From: Prostheceraeus crozeri | Taxonomy: Eukaryota; Platyhelminthes; Polycladida; Euryleptidae | NCBI GenBank assembly: GCA_907163375.1 | Contig: CAJQUW010005703.1 | Coordinates: forward strand, 558,001-622,000 | Direction of reading: 5' to 3' | DNA length: 64,000 bases | Part shown: positions 10,063-21,684 of the stretch, piece by piece | Numbering within the stretch: position 1 is the first letter of the stretch | Layout of the letters: each line of letters opens with the position of its first letter | Position numbers and translations under genes: made by a program | The notes under the pieces: generated by a model | Told to the model about the DNA's origin: nothing | What the model saw: the letters and a program-made list of their open reading frames with translations, nothing else | Databases searched by the model: none

Positions 10063-11757
10063 TGTATCTCATGTTTTATTGTCTCGTCTCATTACGCATC
10101 AGTCATGTCATGCTGCGTCATATGATTGTCTGCTGACCGTTACATGTGTTCACATGATGCCTTGCTTGTCATTCCGGAGTGCATCCCGTAGAGAGCCGGC
10201 GAAATGCATCGGTGCAATGAAACCTTTGCAAAATTCTTTCTCTATAAAATTGTTAATCGACACCATATACTAAAAAAAATCGAAATCACCATGCTTTAGC
10301 TATATAAGTCCAGTAAACGTTGCAGCAAGCTCGAGTTAGCTATGAAAAATGAAATACATACCAATAGCGTTTTTCGTGCTCGTCGCACCGTTTCATTTAG
10401 TCCGTATTCACTGACAGTAGCACTAATACCGCAATCAAATATCAGTTTGAAAGCTGTAATGGATGTGAATGGATTGTTATTTCACAACTCAGTTCATTGA
10501 GACACTTCGGGAGATTTTCTTGACTTTATCTCTCCGATGTCTGCTATTCTCCGACATTCTGTGTGTGGGTGTTATCTGAAGATCAATCTACAATTCATGT
10601 GAAATATCTATGCAATGTCTGCAAATATCTGTGTCTGTCATTTTTTCTTTTGCTCACCGGCTCTCTGGATCTGTCATCTGTCAAATTATGGTTTAAAAAA
10701 TGACAGATTATCAATCGGATGTGTAAAGAGGCAACAATGGACACAGCATGAGCAATCATCATACTGTCGGCGCTGCCTTGCTGTGTCAGTCAGAGAATTA
10801 AGAGTGAAAACTGTAGATTTCTATGGTGGAAACTTTTCGATGTTGCGCAGTGTATGTTTTTTTAAAAACAATAAAGTAAATTATCTCAACGAAGGGAACA
10901 ACCATAGAGTAAGTATATATATAGGTAGAGTGTCGACTCAAAATACTATCTGCATAGTGAAAATTTTTATATGAAAAGATTCAGTTTTTTACGGAGATAA
11001 AAACCAAAAAAATATTTGAGCACTTTTGAAAAAAGTCAAAATTTGCTAATTTACATACTACCGAGATGATTTTCCTATATAAATAGTATGAAACATGTTG
11101 GATATCAAAAGGAATGAATATTTGCTAATAAGCATCCTAACAAAGCGGAAATTATGCTGATTATCAAGGGAATTTCATGATCCGTATTATAATGAAAGTC
11201 TTCATGAAAAAGTCGCGATATTATTCGTGCTTTCTCGGCTGAAATTTCAAGTCTTTAATTCAATTTTCACCGGCATGATTTTATAATTCACTAAATTCAT
11301 GTTTCATTTCTTCAATCTGACAAGTAATGTGGAACCATTTACTTCTTTCAAAGTTAATTGAAATCATTGTCTTTGATTCTGTTATTTTGGTGTGCCAGTG
11401 GCAGGTTGCCTGTGATATGATCACGCTTAAGAAAATACTCTTGAGGTTGAGCATGAAAGTAATAGGAACCCATCGAATTGTTAATTTAGCAAACATTAAA
11501 TCTCCAAGGCTGTCATGAGAATCTGTGATATACCATCATTCCTTCTGTAGTACAATCATGATCACTCAATTCCGTTGTAATTTCTGAAAAATTGCAAAAA
11601 TTTGGATATCACACATTTGGTGACAATGCCACCTGTATCTCCTTTGAGTTCATTTAATAAAATCGAAAGTGTATACACATTGGGGATTTAATGAATGCGG
11701 AGTTACCACTATTCCTAATAAACCTACCCTATGGGAGCGACTGTCTTTTATTTGAAC
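10063..11757 (-). repeat. Right arm of large inverted duplication
   Basis: Inverted match of 2228-4026 (see that entry). It is interrupted by the hAT-like MITE 10903-11733, which is absent at the corresponding place in the left arm (near 2243-2262). The unpaired middle, 10250-10500, has no counterpart and no recognisable content. Confidence 0.75.
10903..11733 (-). mobile_element. hAT-like ~830 bp MITE, copy B
   Basis: Reverse-orientation copy of 1211-2045. It is flanked by GGAACAAC (10895-10902) and GGAGCGAC (11734-11741). The left arm of the inverted duplication shows the uninterrupted site CGAAGGGAGCGACTG (reverse complement of about 2246-2260), which proves the boundary and the 8 bp duplication. 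No coding capacity. Confidence 0.8.
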
Positions 11758-12460
11758 CCTAGAGATTTGTTAGCCTAACAGTGTTTCTGTGCGGTCTCCC
11801 CTGATTGCAGACAGACCTGTCAAGTGAAAAGTGCGTATCTTTGACTCAATCTTCCTCCATGATGCATTCGTCAAACGGAAATATCATTCACACCGTTCCA
11901 CTCTTCATGATCTAAATTTATTGACTGTGTACGTTTAATGTGATGTCAATGTTCTGGTTTGTCAGAATTCAGACATCAATTTGCATCATGTTCTATGGAA
12001 AGTTTATCTTCTTGCCCCTCGAAATCTTCTCTGGGCGTGACCATCACCGCTGAGGAAAGTCATCTTTAGACGTAGCAGGCAGCAATTTTGTCATTTTCAT
12101 TAATGCAGAATGAAGACTTGATGAAAAAGAATGTTCAAATATTCTTTTTTTACAAAATATATCCTTAATTTCAAATTATATGAAAATTGCTAATTTCGTC
12201 ATATCTTCTCTTTTGCTGCCACAGTTTTGCTCAAATACAAGAGGTAATTACAGTTTCTCTTCTGAGGTGGACTGAAATAAGATCCAATTATGAAATAACG
12301 CAGTTTTCTTTTTTCAAATAGTCTGGCTTGAAGTCTACAATATATTTACAGAAATAGCATGTAATTTGACTTCAATGTTGACATCAAAACAAGGGCAGAC
12401 GTATTTGAGTTAATGTCTTTAGACAACTGCTGCGATAAACCAGAAATATTCGAAGAATTA
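11758..12460. other. No recognised feature
   Basis: AT-rich anonymous sequence. No protein similarity, RNA gene or clear repeat was seen. Confidence 0.5.
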
Positions 12461-12467
12461 AAAATTT

Positions 12468-12560
12468 CTTTTTGCCCACTTAGTAAGTTCCTGCATGTGC
12501 CATCTGTTTGAATCAGTTTGCACTTCTGGCAAAGTGAAATCCAAACAGTCTAATTCTGTG
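12468..12560 (+). repeat. Dispersed repeat shared with 30352-30465
   Basis: The block containing TTTTTGCCCACTTA, CATGTGCCA, and GTTTGAATCAGTTTGCACTT (allowing small differences) occurs at both sites in the same orientation at roughly 80-85% identity by eye. The end also resembles 835-870. The family is unidentified. Confidence 0.5.
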
Positions 12561-12579
12561 AATATATTGTTTATAACAA

Positions 12580-12745
12580 AATTTACGACGTACGTTCAAG
12601 AGTGGCCTGATAGTAGCAAGAAGATCAAATAATCGAACTACAGGGTCACGTTACCCAGGCAGTCAATATAGTGGGAAGCAGCCTCATAGCAGGAGAATTT
12701 TTCGGAAATTGTATTGACAAATAAATCTCTCTATTACTATTATTC
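12580..12745 (+). mobile_element. Possible 3' tail of a non-LTR retrotransposon
   Basis: The segment ends with TTGTATTGACAAATAAATC and a degenerate ATT-rich run (ATTACTATTATTCG). Together with the preceding GC-richer 60 bases this resembles the short 3' UTRs of CR1-like elements such as the one ending at 9448. No coding sequence remains, so this is tentative. Confidence 0.25.
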
Positions 12746-12983
12746 GTTATTGCTATTAATGTTAATCAAGCAAGGCCTTTTTAAAAGCCATGACTGCATT
12801 TTGTGGCTGCCATGGCTGCATTTTGTTTCTTTAGAAATTTGCGAGTGACAGCATTCGAAGCAGGATTTATTTATGTAGCAATTTGTCTTTAATAATGTGT
12901 TCACAATTTAAGGCTGAGTTATCACGTGCAAGTTGATTGCTGACACAGACAATGGAAAGAGAATGACTGACAGTGGACAGAGA

Positions 12984-13119
12984 AGCTATTTAGTGAATGA
13001 TAAAGATACATAGTGATCTCATCAGCTTATTATCCTCTAAGTGTCACTAGATCCCATTTTTTACTGATATTCAGAGGATAATAAGTTGATGAGATCATAC
13101 CATCATTCACTGAATAGCC
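12984..13119. repeat. Imperfect hairpin
   Basis: Left arm 12984-13038 and right arm 13073-13119 are imperfect inverted complements (both contain AGAGGATAATAAG or its complement, and the GTGAATGAT motif), separated by ~34 bases. It lies just upstream of the THAP-type pseudogene and may be part of its transposon's end, which is not established. Confidence 0.5.
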
Positions 13120-13317
13120 ATTGTCTCACCAGGGATATCTATGATCAATATCTATGGTATTCTAGGGATTGGAAACTCTCAATCTGTGGACGATTAGCGG
13201 AGGCCAGATTTGAAATAACTTTTCATAGACTCTGGCATTCAAATCGAAAACATCTCAGTAAATTTGATGTTTTGCATACTCCGGCAGATCAAGTTCATAT
13301 TTTGTCAAAAAATACAA

Positions 13318-14500
13318 ATGGTGCGCAAATGCAGCGTTTTGCATTGTGAATCAAATAAGCGTACCAGACACAAGAATTCTGTAAAGGCATCAATTTATCG
13401 ATTTCCCTTGAAGGATGAGATGAAGAACAACTTAAATCGTGGATAAATGTGCTGAAAAATAGAATTAAAAGTGAAGTAATAACAAGGAACATGGGAGTCT
13501 GCTCATTGCATTGGCCTAAAAATGCACCCAAAAAGAAATGTTCTTGTGGAAAATCTGTCCCAGTCACGTCTCCTTCAGTATTTGAGGAAAGCAACTCTAT
13601 TGAGAAATTGAACGAACGCAAGCGTGGACGACTTTCAGGCACACGAGGATTATTGGCTGAACAGCGAAATTTTGCTCCAAATGAATTGGAAGATTTTAGT
13701 GCGCATGATAATTTATCATGCTATTAATATCCCTGGTATTATCATGCTATTGTACATCACACATTGCCATAGATTGCTATAGCCGCCGCTGGCTAAGATA
13801 TCTACACTGCCTGGGAATTCGTCATCAGTTTGATAAAACATTGCAGTGATTCTCTAGAAACATGCTCAATTTGAACGAATATACTCGGGCTTAGGAGTAA
13901 TTGCATTGTCTTCCAATCAGAATAAACTCGTGCTTAGGACTGTCATTAAGGAAGATGTACACTGACGCAGGATTTATTTTACCTCTCTCGATACGAGTTA
14001 ACTCGTGCTCAGGACTATGGCAACATCTGTTGCCAAATACACCGGAATTTGATAGTGACATCTGCATACGAGTATACTCGTGCTTAGTCCTTTCAGTTAG
14101 TCCAATGCGTAGTATGCCGTCCTTAAGGGGTTAATGAGGAAGAATTGGTTAACGAGGACAATTTTTCGAATGAAAGTGATTTTGCGCATTTGAGCAATGA
14201 AAAGGAATCGGGAAATCTTTTGACTGATTTATTGACATTGAATGCTGTTTTCAGAATTAGTGGACGAGCCTCTGAGTTTCTTCTTCGTGTTTTGCAAAAA
14301 TATGAAATGGACGTTCCTAAATCTTTAAATGGATTGAGATACAGACAGACCTTCAGAAAGGCTTAGCCGCGGATTAAAATGTGAACAAAGCATTGACGTT
14401 GCAAATGGTGATGCTTATCGCTATTTTGGAATTCGGAACAACTCAAGTTTTCTTGCAGATGGTAATTGCGTTCGGAATCATGTTTAGATGCATTTAGCTT
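13318..14500 (+). pseudogene. THAP zinc-finger transposase-like gene, broken
   Basis: The ATG at 13318 starts MVRKCSVLHCESNKRT, then SIYRFPLKDEMKN. After a +1 frameshift near 13435 it continues as WINVLKNRIKSEV and GVCSLHWPKNAPKKK. The spaced C-x4-C ... C-x2-H and the RFP motif are the C2CH THAP DNA-binding finger (about 90 residues). Downstream, 14130-14500 reads NEDNFSNESDFAHLSNEKE, LTDLLTLNAVFRISG, GDAYRYFGIRN and LAFNMDQ. This resembles the Y-x-x-x-GI and L-x-FN-x-D blocks of THAP-linked transposase-like proteins of invertebrates. There are stops and shifts throughout, and a likely insertion at 13727-14130. A domesticated or transposon-encoded THAP protein is the likely origin; which family is unclear. 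Confidence 0.7.
13727..14134. mobile_element. Probable TTAA-targeted insertion inside the THAP pseudogene
   Basis: Both junctions contain TTAA (GCTATTAATATCC and AAGGGGTTAATGAGG), and the coding resemblance resumes directly after the second. Inside are four spaced copies of ACTCGTGCTTAGGACT with small changes (near 13888, 13927, 13997 and 14068). No coding capacity. The terminal inverted repeats are weak, so the element type is inferred only from TTAA and position. Confidence 0.35.
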
Positions 14501-15500
14501 TCAATATGGATCAATATAATTTCAATTTGAATAACTGTATTGTAGAACGGCAGAAATGGGAGACACGTACAATTTGAGCAATTTTACTAACAAGCAAAAA
14601 GCTCCTGCAGACAACACAAAACATGCCTTTATCCCCATTCAATATTCATGCGACACAGAATTTGTCCGTCTCTTTAGAAAATTAATTCCTTCCTTTTATA
14701 ACAAACATCGATTTAAATACGTTGCCTGTTGTTAATTTGCTTCAAAATATCGAAATTGAGGATGTTAATCAGCTGCTTGAAAGGACGAAATATTCTTTGT
14801 AGAGCAGCTTCAATGAAGTGATGGATCTAATAAGCCATATTTCTGCCAATTTATGATAATATGCTTTGATGTTTTTTAATTCTTTTAGCGTTAATGATCA
14901 GAGAAACAGAATCTCATCGTTATAAATCATGCTCCAATTCAAAGGCATCAAATCTTCATAGCTTCATTTGACCAAGATATAGGATATTTTATCCCAAACG
15001 GTTATCTCATTGCAGCGCTATAGATGAAAGAGTGAAGCAGAAAGCTTCATTCGTTAGGAGTGGTAGAGAAAATGATACAGTCCGTTATTCAGTTTGCTCA
15101 ATGAAAAATATGGTATTTTCACCTTCAAATGTAACACTTGAAGAGTAGGAATTTTATTTTTCTGATTCTGTGTAATATCCCTCAGAGAGAGAATATTAAC
15201 CCTCATCAGCCCGATCCTCTACACATTTAGAAATACATTTAAAGACTCAAAATAGTTGGAAAATTTGTCTGTCATATTCAAGTTCTAAATCCATGGATAA
15301 TCTTTTTGCACATAATTTGAATATTAGAATTAATAAGACATGTTGACATTTCGATCGTTTTTACGCATTCTACCTGTCCATACTACACCTGTAGAATATT
15401 TTGGCACCAGATTCATGGTTTTTACCGCTCCACAAGAATATAAGGCTATTCATGTAGATGCGGAATAATACCTGTAAAAATTGTTTACAAATATGCTGCT
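14501..15500 (+). other. Decayed sequence downstream of THAP pseudogene
   Basis: May contain further decayed coding sequence of the THAP-type gene, but I could not follow any frame with confidence. Otherwise AT-rich and featureless. Confidence 0.3.
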
Positions 15501-15506
15501 TAGGTG

Positions 15507-15836
15507 GTGGTTCATTTCATCGACAGGGTCATTTCATCGACAAGGTCATTTCATCTACAGGGTCATTTCATCGACAAAGTCATTTCATCGACAAGGTCAT
15601 TTCATCTACAGGGTCATTTCATCGACAAGGTCATTTCATTGACAGGGTCTGTTCATTGACAACTGGATGATATTCGCTCAAGAGCATCAAGCATACATAG
15701 AAAGTTAAAGACATAACTTAACTCAATAATTCATAGACATCAAGTTGCGATGTTTCCAAGCTTTGTCAAGGACACCAATGTGTTGTGAATCTGGACATAG
15801 ACATTGATGAAACAACCTGTCGATGAAATGAACCAC
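15507..15836. mobile_element. MITE with minisatellite-expanded terminal repeat
   Basis: A perfect 21 bp inverted repeat (starts GTGGTTCATTTCATCGACAG) lies at 15507-15527 and 15816-15836. From the left copy the core GGTCATTTCATCGACAGG is repeated about eight times in tandem (18 bp period, to about 15660), with ATCTAC/ATCGAC variants. No clear target duplication. The 70-codon frame through the array is a consequence of the period being a multiple of three. Confidence 0.65.
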
Positions 15837-17329
15837 AATCATTGCTTAATATTAGCTACTTTTAATTGAATGGATAAACATGTCATTGGTATCATCGATG
15901 GCAAAATACGGCACGGTTGGGAACTTGGAAGCCTGGTATATAATAATAAAGGACTATAGAACGGACATGGACATTGAAAACAAGGTTGTTTGGTGGACAC
16001 CTTAGTTTCTAAATATTCGCAGTTATTGAAATCATTCCTCCTTATAAATAAGATCAATTTGCGGCAGGAATCTGCAAACATATGATGTGGACCAGTTGCT
16101 TGCCTGAATTGCTTTTAAAGATAATGAAGGCATCATGACAACCGATGTTATTGTTGCAGATAAACAAACAGACTGTCCTGATCACAAAATGATATTCACA
16201 TAACTTCTTTTAGGTGCAACACGTTTTATTTAATGAACACATGAATTTGGTGAATTTAGCAGACGATCGTGAATTGAGATATAATATTCTCACTCAAAGC
16301 AAAGAATTGTTTTCATTTTATCATTCAGTAATATAAATAGACTTAATAAATTTGATAGCTGTGTAGTGAGTGCATGGTTAAACATATTTATAATACGAAG
16401 TTGAAATGAATTCATTTTAGGATAAATGATGGCTATCGCAGACAGTTTAGGGGTGCAAAAATATTTAGTATGCACGAATTCAACAAAATACAATTGAGCT
16501 CATAGCAAATACGAACTTTCAGTACGCGGTATTGTCAAGCATAATATTGAAATAGGCTTATCTATAAAAATTACCAGAATTTTATTTTTGAGATGTTCTG
16601 TGAAATGAGTGGCATTTTGATAAAAAATCATAACTTTATGCTCTCATTATGCATTCGTAGTTCTACCAAGATTCAAATCAAAATATTAGTTTTTGTGACT
16701 TGATTTGTATGTATGCAGCATTAATAGAAGACCCAAGTTTTGCATCATTTACCCAAGGTCGACCCAAAACCAAAGGTCCATCAACCTTGATCCATATCAC
16801 TTACGTCTGATGCATTTCAGTCATTCTTGCTATATCGTTTTAGTTTCTAGCGAACCACTTAACTCGTCAGATCAACGCCAATTATGATCTGCTATGAATC
16901 GATTCAATATCTATTCAACAAGAGTTCTATTGTTCAGTATTCAAATTCATTATATTTATATCAGTATATATTTCATCCGACAGACTGATCCATAGAAATC
17001 CTCCTTTTCGTTTTGCGCAAGTTAGTGGGACTGCCATGGGCAATTGCTGTTTGTTGATGGCAATTTCAACTGCTCGGTCAGACACAGATCTATGTAAATG
17101 TTGCTTTATATATTAAGAAGAATGACATTAAACCTAAGCCGTGTTGTACATCAAAGAATTTCTGTGAACACTATATTTGTTATCACGACAGCATGTTTGT
17201 TTATCTGCGACAATAATATCGGTTGTCATGACGTTTTCATTATCTTCATCATCAAATCGGTGAAGTTCCGGTACTAAGGAATGTCGTATTTCTGCCTGAC
17301 GATGGAAAAGTCTGCCATTAAAGTGCAAT
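15837..17329. repeat. Anonymous DNA with a ~1 kb spaced inverted repeat
   Basis: About 80 bases at 16121-16200 match 17164-17245 in inverted orientation at roughly 80% (both contain GTCATGACAACCGAT or complement and GATAAACAAACA). A motif around 15935-15985 (AATAATAAAGGACT, GACATGGACATTGA) recurs inverted near 24700-24750. No credible genes. Confidence 0.45.
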
Positions 17330-17580
17330 CACAATCATAAAAATGAAAAATCCCGTTTTGAGTTTTTAAATGAATGTTTGATCATAACGTTATTAGGTGT
17401 ACCAAACTCGGAAGTATCTGGATCTACATAAATGGGATTTTGCGATGACTGACCCTCCGTAACTTGCAAGACGACTGGAAGAATAACTTAAGTTTGTCGT
17501 TTTACTGATGTTGGTTGACAATCTACAAATTAGACATGATAAGAAGCTCACATGTGAATTTAGCATTGAATTTCTGACTG
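17330..17580 (+). repeat. Dispersed repeat, family also at 45440-46060
   Basis: Matches 45815-46060 in the same orientation and 45440-45720 inverted, at roughly 75-80%. The shared order is CATAAAAATGA, TTTTGAGT, GTGTACCAAACTCG-like, TGGATCTACATAAA, TGACCCTCC(G/A)TAACTTGCAAGA, ACTGGAA and TTGACAATCTACAAATTA. The family is unidentified. Confidence 0.6.
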
Positions 17581-20250
17581 GCAAGGATGCTGCTTGGGTT
17601 GTTTGGGTTTTGGACCCAACGCTTGGCGGTCAAACCCAAGCCCAAACCTTAAAGACGAAGCAATGACGAGTTCAATATTTTCTCTCTCGATCTCGTGCTA
17701 TTTTTTTCGACATATTTCACATGATTACATCAATGAGTTATTTTATGTCAGCTATCCTTTGGTATTGCAATGAATTGTCATAATTTTCAGAGTAATTAGA
17801 TCACTACAGGGTAAATATTCTCCTTAAATTCCAAAAATAGTGAAATTCACTAATCATGCTATTTATAAATAAGCTGAATGTAACTATATAAAATTTAGTT
17901 GTCTTGATACTAATGACCACGGCAATAGTTAGCCCTTTAAGTTAGTCTATGGCTACTGTATTTATTTGTCATTGACAATGTAGGCCTAATCATGAAAAGA
18001 AAACATTTAAACACATAATTAAAAGCTTTTGTTTCGTGGTAACATCCAACTTGTAGGCTGGGCTTATCATGTGCTGCATTGTACTGTATCGCCTATATTG
18101 TAGATTTTTACAGTGAGGCTGAACTAATCATACAGTAGTGGCTTACACTACTTATTAAGCAAGCATATAAACTTACTATCGGTGCACGTAAGTTTATACT
18201 TTCTGCAGTAGACTAGACCTAACTGAACTATAGCTTAGGCCTTATAGTTAAACTATATAGTGTTGAAGCCTACACGTAGGCCTACCTAAGTAGGCATGGG
18301 TTTCGATTTATCAGTTAACTAAATACTATACAACAAAGAGAACTAATAAGAGGCCAATTGTTAGACATGCCCAAAATATTTAGGCTGTCTACTTACATTT
18401 ACATATGCACTGTACTGGTACAAGCTTCGGCTTTATCGTAGATAATGGCTATGCCTAATAAGCCCCAACCCACGACATTATTCATGCGCTTATCAAGAAT
18501 CAATTAATGAGTAGTTCGCAGCCTGTAATGTAGGCCTAGACTTACTATGGGGAAGGTAAGCTAGACTTAGGAAATGCAACACCATGACGGTCCCTTTTGC
18601 TATAGCCTGCGATTTATCCCATATTTTAATGGTTTTCGTTGGGCCCGACTATATGGACTAAAAATCCATTCGCTTGGCTTGATTGGGTGATACAGAACCT
18701 AGGCCTGACTATCAAGCCCGGGCTACCCGGTTACCTATAGCCTGGACACAGAATGGCCTAGACAGGCCTAGACACACTGCCAGTGCATGACCCGGTTACT
18801 ATACATCCAGGTTAAGGCGTAGGCCTACATAGTATAAATTATGTGTAGTATAGGCCTAATAATGGTATGGGGCCTCTGGTAGCTAGAATTTTGAATGTGG
18901 CTAGGTTTGGGTTATCATGTCTTGGGATCTATTCTAGCTTGGGTCATCAAAATTCTTGCTTGGGGCTTGCGGTAAATATATATCTAGATCGGTATCTAAA
19001 TAATCGGATGAAAAGACCAACAAACCGCTTCTGTCCCTTCTTGTCTCTTCTTGAAACAAAGCGAAAAGTCGGATTTCTATGGTGTCAACTGTTGAATAAT
19101 TATCAGCAGCATTTATCCGCTCACAAACCTCATTCTGAAAATGATTGTAACATTTCTCTTTCAAATTTCCTCCGCCATGTAAATATCCAAATATTTGAAT
19201 AATTAATTCTGATGGAACTCGCTTTAATGATGGTCGTTTTGATTATGTATTAACCGTCAAACGTGTAAACAACACTGTCAAACTCATCAAAATTGAAATT
19301 GCATGCTTATGACGCGGCCACTTCAAAACAAATTCCAATTCTATTCACCAACACGATAATATCGTACTAACTACGATTTGACGTTCATCAAACTTGAGTT
19401 TAATACAAAATCTGACTTCTGTTCATTCAAATTGCAATGATGGTGTGAATAAAACCAAATATAAGCAATTGATAGACGTTCCTCCGCTCATTCTCTATGA
19501 AATTGTCACTCAGTACATCGGAATCTATAGAAGTCATTGTGTAGGGAAGTTGAGGAGCAAAGTTATTCAGTATAGAAACCTTGGTTGATTTATATTTGTT
19601 ATTTCGACTATGAATCGTCGTTCTGCGTTGTGAATTCACACCTTAGAGATATCCGTGAAATTCCTAGCTAGAATTGAAAAAGATAATTAGGTATCGGTGA
19701 GGTTTTCTGCATTAATAAATCTTTTCAGGAACTTGTGGTTGGCTTACTGTCGAACGACCGCTTGACAGAATAAAAAAGTCAAACCATTCGATATTGTAAA
19801 GAGGACGAGACCCGATGGTTAAACATGTGATGATTTTATTCATCCTGAATCATTAATCGCCCCACCCTGGCGAATTTTTTGAATATCTTTTAAACCAAGC
19901 ATGCTATGGACACCAGATTTATAGAAGCTTACTTTCTACGTATTATGCAGCTTTTGACGGAAAGATGATGAATTTGGCACAATATTTTTGGCGTGAGAGC
20001 TATTTTAAAATTTGAATGTTTGGAATATTTTGTCTGATTTTGGTATAGATTCACTTCTAATGTATATTGTGCGTAATTGAGCTATGGTACAATGTGGAAG
20101 AAGGAAGGCAGCAATGTATCTCGTAGTGATGATGTCTCTATCTATGAATGTGAAAGACATTTTTGAAATTTCAATCAGCATATATCTACATGTGTATTCA
20201 TAGCATTGCTGCCCAGCTCATTTCAATAATGCGCAATAGTATTAACATAG
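17581..20250. other. Gene-free stretch rich in TAGGCCTA palindromes
   Basis: No credible coding sequence. Between about 17980 and 18860 the palindrome TAGGCCTA or its core AGGCCT recurs about ten times in otherwise AT-rich DNA. Open frames here (18867-19202, 19394-19588) show no family features. Confidence 0.5.
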
Positions 20251-20254
20251 CTTT

Positions 20255-20326
20255 TTTCGGGCAACAATGTTGGAGATTTTCAGGTGCTTACGCGCCCTCA
20301 AATGTCCTACATTGTTGCCCTCAAAA
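20255..20326. repeat. Short hairpin with GGGCAACAATGT arms
   Basis: The arms (T)CGGGCAACAATGTTGGA and TCCTACATTGTTGCCCTC are inverted complements with one or two mismatches around a ~35 base loop. Looks like a very small MITE or a stem-loop. Confidence 0.45.
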
Positions 20327-21129
20327 ATCCATGTCAATGTCATATTGCGGCATCAATTCTTGATGAAAAGAGTTGAGATCACATAAAGAATTCTTCCAAT
20401 CAATATAAAGATATGCACAAATGCAAAATCTCTGAATTTGAAATTGCTTATCATGTATGCGTGTTTGAAATTTGAAATATGATTTTCTATTATTTTTGTA
20501 TTTTTTAGTTCTGGATCTGATCAGCAATTATTGAAAATTTTCAGAAATTTTAATGATTTCTGAACTTTTAATATAATTTTGATTTTTTTTAATTTTTAAT
20601 TTTTAAAATTTCAGAAGCTTTTAGCTCTGATTAGGACTCGATAAAAATGATCGAATAAATTATAACCTGCAGAAAGTAAACACTGAAATGTACGATTTTA
20701 GTGATATTTGAGCTGAACTAAAAGTTTGCATTATTTGACTTCATCGAACCCAGTGATTAACAATCATCGTTTTATTCATTTTAGAATGATGTATAGCCTT
20801 CTACGAATCTACACGTCTGTCGAGTTCTAGTTAGTTCCTCTTGCTGTCAGACAGAGAAAAACATATGTTAATCCAATGGAAGGATGGATTTTTTTTGTTT
20901 AAAATGAAATTTTCTATATTTTCTCTTATCAACAGAAAAATACAAAGTCTAGAGCTATAATTTTTGGTATGTCTCCAGGACATTTCCTATCATGTTCAAG
21001 CACCCCCCACACCCGGCGGGAACGAGGATCAAACGAAAAAAAATACGAGCCCTTCGGCACTTGTATTTTTGGAAAATATACATGTCACAGATGTCATGTA
21101 TGTCAGTCGACAAAATCATCTATGAGCTA
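20327..21129. other. No recognised feature
   Basis: AT-rich with a low-complexity TTTTTAATTTTTAATTT run near 20580-20620. No genes seen. Confidence 0.45.
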
Positions 21130-21398
21130 TTGCCAAATTATGACGTCATCTTTCAAAATGGCCTCCATGATTATAAAAATGGGCTATATCTCGAAAACGA
21201 GTGATTTTAAGGCCCAATAATGTATTACGAACAGATATAAAGTCGACCATTTTCTTTCATTTGAGACTAGTTTTATGCCCATAAGTTGGTTAGATGTCAA
21301 ATAATGACGCTATAGGCCTAATTCAACATGGCCGCAAATTGCAACATGCTGCAACCCAAAAATGAATAATTTTAAGGCCTGAGTATTTACGTAGTTGC
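21130..21398 (+). repeat. Dispersed repeat shared with 41815-41965
   Basis: The block TGATTTTAAGGCCCAA, GTATTACGAACAGA, GTCGACCAT, TCATTTGAGACTAG and GTCAAATAATGAC is common to both sites in the same orientation at about 85-90%. No coding capacity. Confidence 0.6.
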
Positions 21399-21684
21399 CT
21401 TGAGGTTGAGCATGACAGTAATAAGAACCCATCGAATTGCTGTTTCAACAAACATTAGATCTCCAAGGCTGTCATGAGAATCTGTGATATACCATCATTC
21501 CTTCTGCATTACAATCATGATCACTCAATTCCGTTGTAATTTCTGCAGAAATTCAAAAATTTGCATATCTCCCATTTGGTGACAATACCACCTGTATCTC
21601 CTTTGAGTTCATCTAATAAAATCGAAGGTGTATACACATTGGGGATGTAATGAATGCGGAGTTACCTTATATACTTACTCTATG
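21399..21684 (-). mobile_element. hAT-like MITE, copy C (partial)
   Basis: About one third of the ~830 bp family, the end finishing CTTACTCTATG. It starts internally at TTGAGGTTGAGCATGA and so is truncated at the left. Confidence 0.7.

Noticed and set aside
15505-15660. CRISPR-like array
   Set aside because: Units of 18 bp are directly abutting with no spacers, and the context is eukaryotic.
15458-15670. His/Ser-rich repeat protein
   Set aside because: It is the translation of the 18 bp minisatellite, whose period is a multiple of three.
18867-19202. Host gene exon
   Set aside because: No domain, codon bias or splice context; overlaps frames on the other strand with equal lack of support.
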